Positions 61,355 through 64,000 of a stretch of DNA of 64,000 bases are shown here, piece by piece; the first letter of the stretch is position 1, and the number at the start of each line of letters is the position of its first letter. The position numbers and the translations under genes were made by a program. The stretch comes from Sphingobacterium mizutaii (GTDB lineage: Bacteria; Bacteroidota; Bacteroidia; Sphingobacteriales; Sphingobacteriaceae): contig NZ_LT906468.1 in the NCBI RefSeq assembly GCF_900187125.1, positions 744,001-808,000 on the forward strand, written 5' to 3'. A model generated the notes under the pieces. It did not search any database and was not told the DNA's origin. It worked only from the letters and a program-made list of their open reading frames with translations.

Positions 61355-62422
61355 CAATTCAACCCCTAAAGGGGTAATACAGCTGAAAAATCTTTGCTAA
61401 AATAATTTCACCCTTATAGGGTGATAAGGGTAATATTTTTTTAACACCTTGGAAAACCCCATTAGGGGTTTAATTATTTTAGAAAATGATAGAATTGAAG
61501 GATTACCCCTTTAGGGGTTCAATTCTGGATTCCGGTAGTTTATTGACCTAATACCAATTCAACCCTTACAGGGGTAGTACAACTAAAAAATCTTTGCTAA
61601 AATAATTTCACCCTTATAGGGTGATAGGGGTATTATTTTTTTAACACCTTGGAAAACCCCATTAGGGGTTTAATTATTTTAGAAAATGATAGAATTGAAG
61701 GATTACCCCCTTTAGAGGTTCAATCTGGATTCCGGTAGTTTATTGACCTAATACCGATTCAACCCCTACAGGGGTAGTACAACTAAAAAATCTTTGCTAA
61801 AATAATTTCACCCCCACAGGGAGATAGGGGTATTATTTTTTTAACACCTTGGAAAACCCCATTAGGGGTTTAATTATTTTAGAAAATGATAGAATTGAAG
61901 GATTACCCCTTTAGGGGTTCAATCTGGAATCCGGTAGTTTATTGACCTAATACCGATTCAACCCCTACAGGGGTAGTACAACTAAAAAATCTTTACTAAA
62001 ATAATTTCACCCTTATAGGGTGATAAGGGTAATATTTTTTTAACACCTTGGAAAACCCCATTAGGGGTTTAATTATTTTAGAAAATGATAGAATTGAAGG
62101 ATTACCCCTTTAGGAGTTCAATTCTGGATTCCGGTAGTTTATTGACCTAATACCAATTCAACCCCTACAGGGGTAGTACAACTAAAAAATCTTTGCTAAA
62201 ATAATTTCACCCATACAGGGTGATAGGGGTATTATTTTTTAACACCTTGGAAAACCCCATTAGGGGTTTAATTATTTTAGAAAATGATAGAATTGAAGGA
62301 TTACCCCTTTAGGGGTTCAATTCTGGATTCCGGTAGTTTATTGACCTAATACCAATTCAACCCCTAAAGGGGTAGTACAACTAAAAAATCTTTGCTAAAA
62401 TAATTTCACCCCCACAGGGTAA
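61355..62422. repeat. Tandem array of about 5.3 units of 199-200 bp
   Basis: The marker TCTTTGCTAA begins at 61391, 61591, 61791, 61990 (TCTTTACTAA), 62190 and 62389: period 200, 200, 199, 200, 199. Each unit has four palindromes of the type AACCCCTACAGGGGT, TCACCCTTATAGGGTGA, AACCCCATTAGGGGTT and ACCCCTTTAGGGGT, separated by AT-rich linkers; one linker contains TCTGGATTCCGG. Units differ at only a few positions, mostly in or next to the palindromes. No open frame, no spacers, so not CRISPR. Confidence 0.95.
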
Positions 62423-62474
62423 TATGTGCACTATAAGTTTTAATGTTGGAAATCAGATATTATTAATTATTGTT

Positions 62475-62525
62475 CATTCCCAGATCTTGGTCCATCCTCT
62501 CATCCTTGCCATCCTGGTTCAATTC
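62475..62525 (+). repeat. 45-bp-family dispersed repeat, locus H
   Basis: ATCTTGGTCCATCCTCTCAT followed by CCTTGCCATCCTGGTTCAA, almost identical to the last unit of locus E (25693-25733). It lies between the tandem array and the stop of the last permease gene. Confidence 0.8.
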
Positions 62526-62534
62526 CCCGTCTAC

Positions 62535-64000
62535 CTACTCCTCTTTCAAGCTATTCACAGGATTGATCCTTCCTATCCTAAGAGCATGATAACAGATGGT
62601 TCCAAATGCAATCAGCAAACTTAAGCCTCCAGCTGCTAAGAATACCCAAGGATGGATATCAATTCTATAACTAAAATCTTGTAACCAATTATTCATAGCC
62701 CACCAAGCTATTGGAGAAGCAATGAGAATGGCAACTAAAACCAGTTTTATAAAATCTGTAGACAACAATTTAATGATTCCTGGTAGGCTTGCCCCTAGGA
62801 CTTTTCGGATACCGATTTCTTTAGTCCGTTGTTGGGTAACAAATGCCGCTAAACCGAACAATCCCAAGCAGGCAATGAAAATGGCGAATAGAGCAAAGGT
62901 TGAAACGATCGCTTGAGTGCGTTGTACATCGGCATATAGTTTTTCAAAACCTTCATCTAAGAAGGTGTATTGAATTTTCTGATTGGGAGAGAAGCTGCTC
63001 CATACTTTATTGATTTCAGCAAGGGTCTGTTCAAGGTTGTTGGTATTTAGCTTAATGGAAATCATATTAGGGCTACCACCAATCATCAAAGCCAATGGTT
63101 TTACGGCTTCGCCTTTCATATCTCCAAAAATAAAATCTTCAACCACCCCGATAATGGTAAAGGTTGCGAAATTCCGAATCTTCGCTCCGATGGGATTGGT
63201 TATACCAAGTTCCTTAACCATACTTTGGTTAACGACGACAGCTGTTGAGTCTGTTGGCATTTCCATATTAAAGTTTCTACCTTCAATAAGTTTGATGCCG
63301 AATGTCTTTAGGTAATCCACATCAACCACCCAATTCTGTCCGCCAATTCCGACATCCTCATTCTGCCGGCCATCAATCCAATAGGCATTGCCATTCCGTC
63401 TTACCCCATCCATCATAACGGGTAAATAATCTCCAACGGAAACCGATGAAACGCTGGAAATACCTTTCAGTTCTTCCTTCATCGCCTTTTGTTTTCCATC
63501 CAAAGTACTCGTTCCGCGTAAAACCAAAACCTGTTCCTTGTCAAATCCTAAGTCTTTATGGAGTATATATTTTACTTGTTGATTGATGATTAATGTTCCG
63601 ATAATGAGGATAATGGATGTAGAAAATTGAAAGATTACTAATCCATTCCTGAACCAGTTGTTGCGAGATTTTAAATTTAATTTTCCTTTTAATACGGCAA
63701 TCGGTTTGAAGGATGATAGATATAATGCGGGATATACCCCTGAAATAATGCCTATAAAACAACCAAAAAGTAGGAGCGAGGGGATAAACACTAAGTTCTT
63801 CCAAGGGAAGGACAATGATTTTCCTGCAATTCCATTAAAAGAAGGTAAAAGTAAATAGGCAATGGCGATAGCAATCAATATTGATATTAAGGAATATAAT
63901 AAAGACTCGGTAATGAACTGCCAGATCAAAGACTTGCGATCTGACCCAATTGTTTTTCTTACACCCACTTCTTTGGCGCGGGTGTTGGCATTTGCAGTCG
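62535..64000 (-). CDS. MacB/FtsX-type ABC transporter permease (paralogue 4), 5' end outside window
   Basis: At least 488 residues of the C-terminal part. The frame stays open to the window edge: the first visible codons read TANANTRAKEVGVRKTIGSD, so the ATG at 63968 is internal and the gene begins beyond 64000. It contains the first coupling motif, three helices, the second periplasmic domain, the second coupling motif KEIGIRKVLGASLPGIIKLLSTD and three terminal helices, ending NPVNSLKEE. It is separated from paralogue 3 by 1.6 kb with the tandem array and the sigma-54 promoter, so it belongs to another transcript. Confidence 0.92.
   Translation of the reverse strand, partial: TANANTRAKEVGVRKTIGSDRKSLIWQFITESLLYSLISILIAIAIAYLLLPSFNGIAGKSLSFPWKNLVFIPSLLLFGCFIGIISGVYPALYLSSFKPIAVLKGKLNLKSRNNWFRNGLVIFQFSTSIILIIGTLIINQQVKYILHKDLGFDKEQVLVLRGTSTLDGKQKAMKEELKGISSVSSVSVGDYLPVMMDGVRRNGNAYWIDGRQNEDVGIGGQNWVVDVDYLKTFGIKLIEGRNFNMEMPTDSTAVVVNQSMVKELGITNPIGAKIRNFATFTIIGVVEDFIFGDMKGEAVKPLALMIGGSPNMISIKLNTNNLEQTLAEINKVWSSFSPNQKIQYTFLDEGFEKLYADVQRTQAIVSTFALFAIFIACLGLFGLAAFVTQQRTKEIGIRKVLGASLPGIIKLLSTDFIKLVLVAILIASPIAWWAMNNWLQDFSYRIDIHPWVFLAAGGLSLLIAFGTICYHALRIGRINPVNSLKEE

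Noticed and set aside
61355..62422. CRISPR array
   Set aside because: The unit is a 200-bp repeat with almost no variable part; there are no short repeats with unique spacers and no cas genes.

Overview
The window looks like a piece of a Sphingobacteriaceae-type Bacteroidota chromosome, probably Sphingobacterium or a close relative. The evidence is gene content (GldC, an Hc1/histone H1-like mini-protein, a peptidase S46, BshA, a LytTR regulator paired with a Y_Y_Y sensor kinase, arrays of MacB/FtsX permeases), AT-rich spacers, and Bacteroidota promoter elements of the TAnnTTTG type. No tRNA, rRNA, CRISPR array, transposase or phage gene was recognised. The window is mostly housekeeping, with unusually repeat-rich intergenic islands.

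Layout. 1-5.5 kb: the tail of an unknown gene, a 59-aa histone-like gene, a DPP7-type S46 peptidase, a DEAD-box helicase, gldC and an EVE-domain gene. 5.6-9.5 kb: a LytTR response regulator and its membrane sensor kinase. 9.7-16.7 kb (minus strand): thioesterase, RmlD-like reductase, M28 peptidase, lspA, a DksA/TraR-like gene and ileS. 16.7-18.1 kb: a 1.4-kb non-coding island of stacked repeats. 18.1-24.7 kb: an IscA-type protein, glyA, an ECF sigma factor, a YugP-like metallopeptidase, a secreted unknown and ffh. 24.7-25.8 kb: a second repeat island. 25.8-32.8 kb: nuoA-nuoB without the rest of complex I, purK-purE, a Tat-exported TIM-barrel lipoprotein, frr, pyrH, bshA and arfB. 33.4-36.1 kb: a BlaI/M56-TonB pair with visible operators, and a frameshifted lipoprotein gene. 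36.1-38.8 kb: purC, cbpM-cbpA and ferritin. 38.9-41.8 kb: a YtrA-type GntR/ABC operon with a readable promoter and operator. 42-50.5 kb: M28 peptidase, rpiB, tatC and the lipid-synthesis block rpmF-plsX-fabH-accB-accC, then DUF177 and queH. 50.6-64 kb: a lipoprotein, a SirB1-type protein, and one ABC ATPase with four MacB/FtsX permeases, the last cut by the window end.

The most interesting signals are non-coding. (1) Upstream of the FtsX permease operon there are two 14-bp palindromes exactly 21 bp apart, followed by a near-consensus sigma-54 -24/-12 promoter. (2) Between two permease genes lies a tandem array of about 5.3 units of 199-200 bp, each unit carrying four small palindromes. (3) A dispersed intergenic repeat with a strict 45-bp period occurs at eight loci in both orientations. 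(4) A 200-bp inverted repeat brackets about 8 kb of essential genes, and its central hairpin is flipped between copies. (5) Families of hairpins keep their pairing while the stem sequence changes.

All calls were made by reading the sequence. Family names come from motif recognition, not from database searches.
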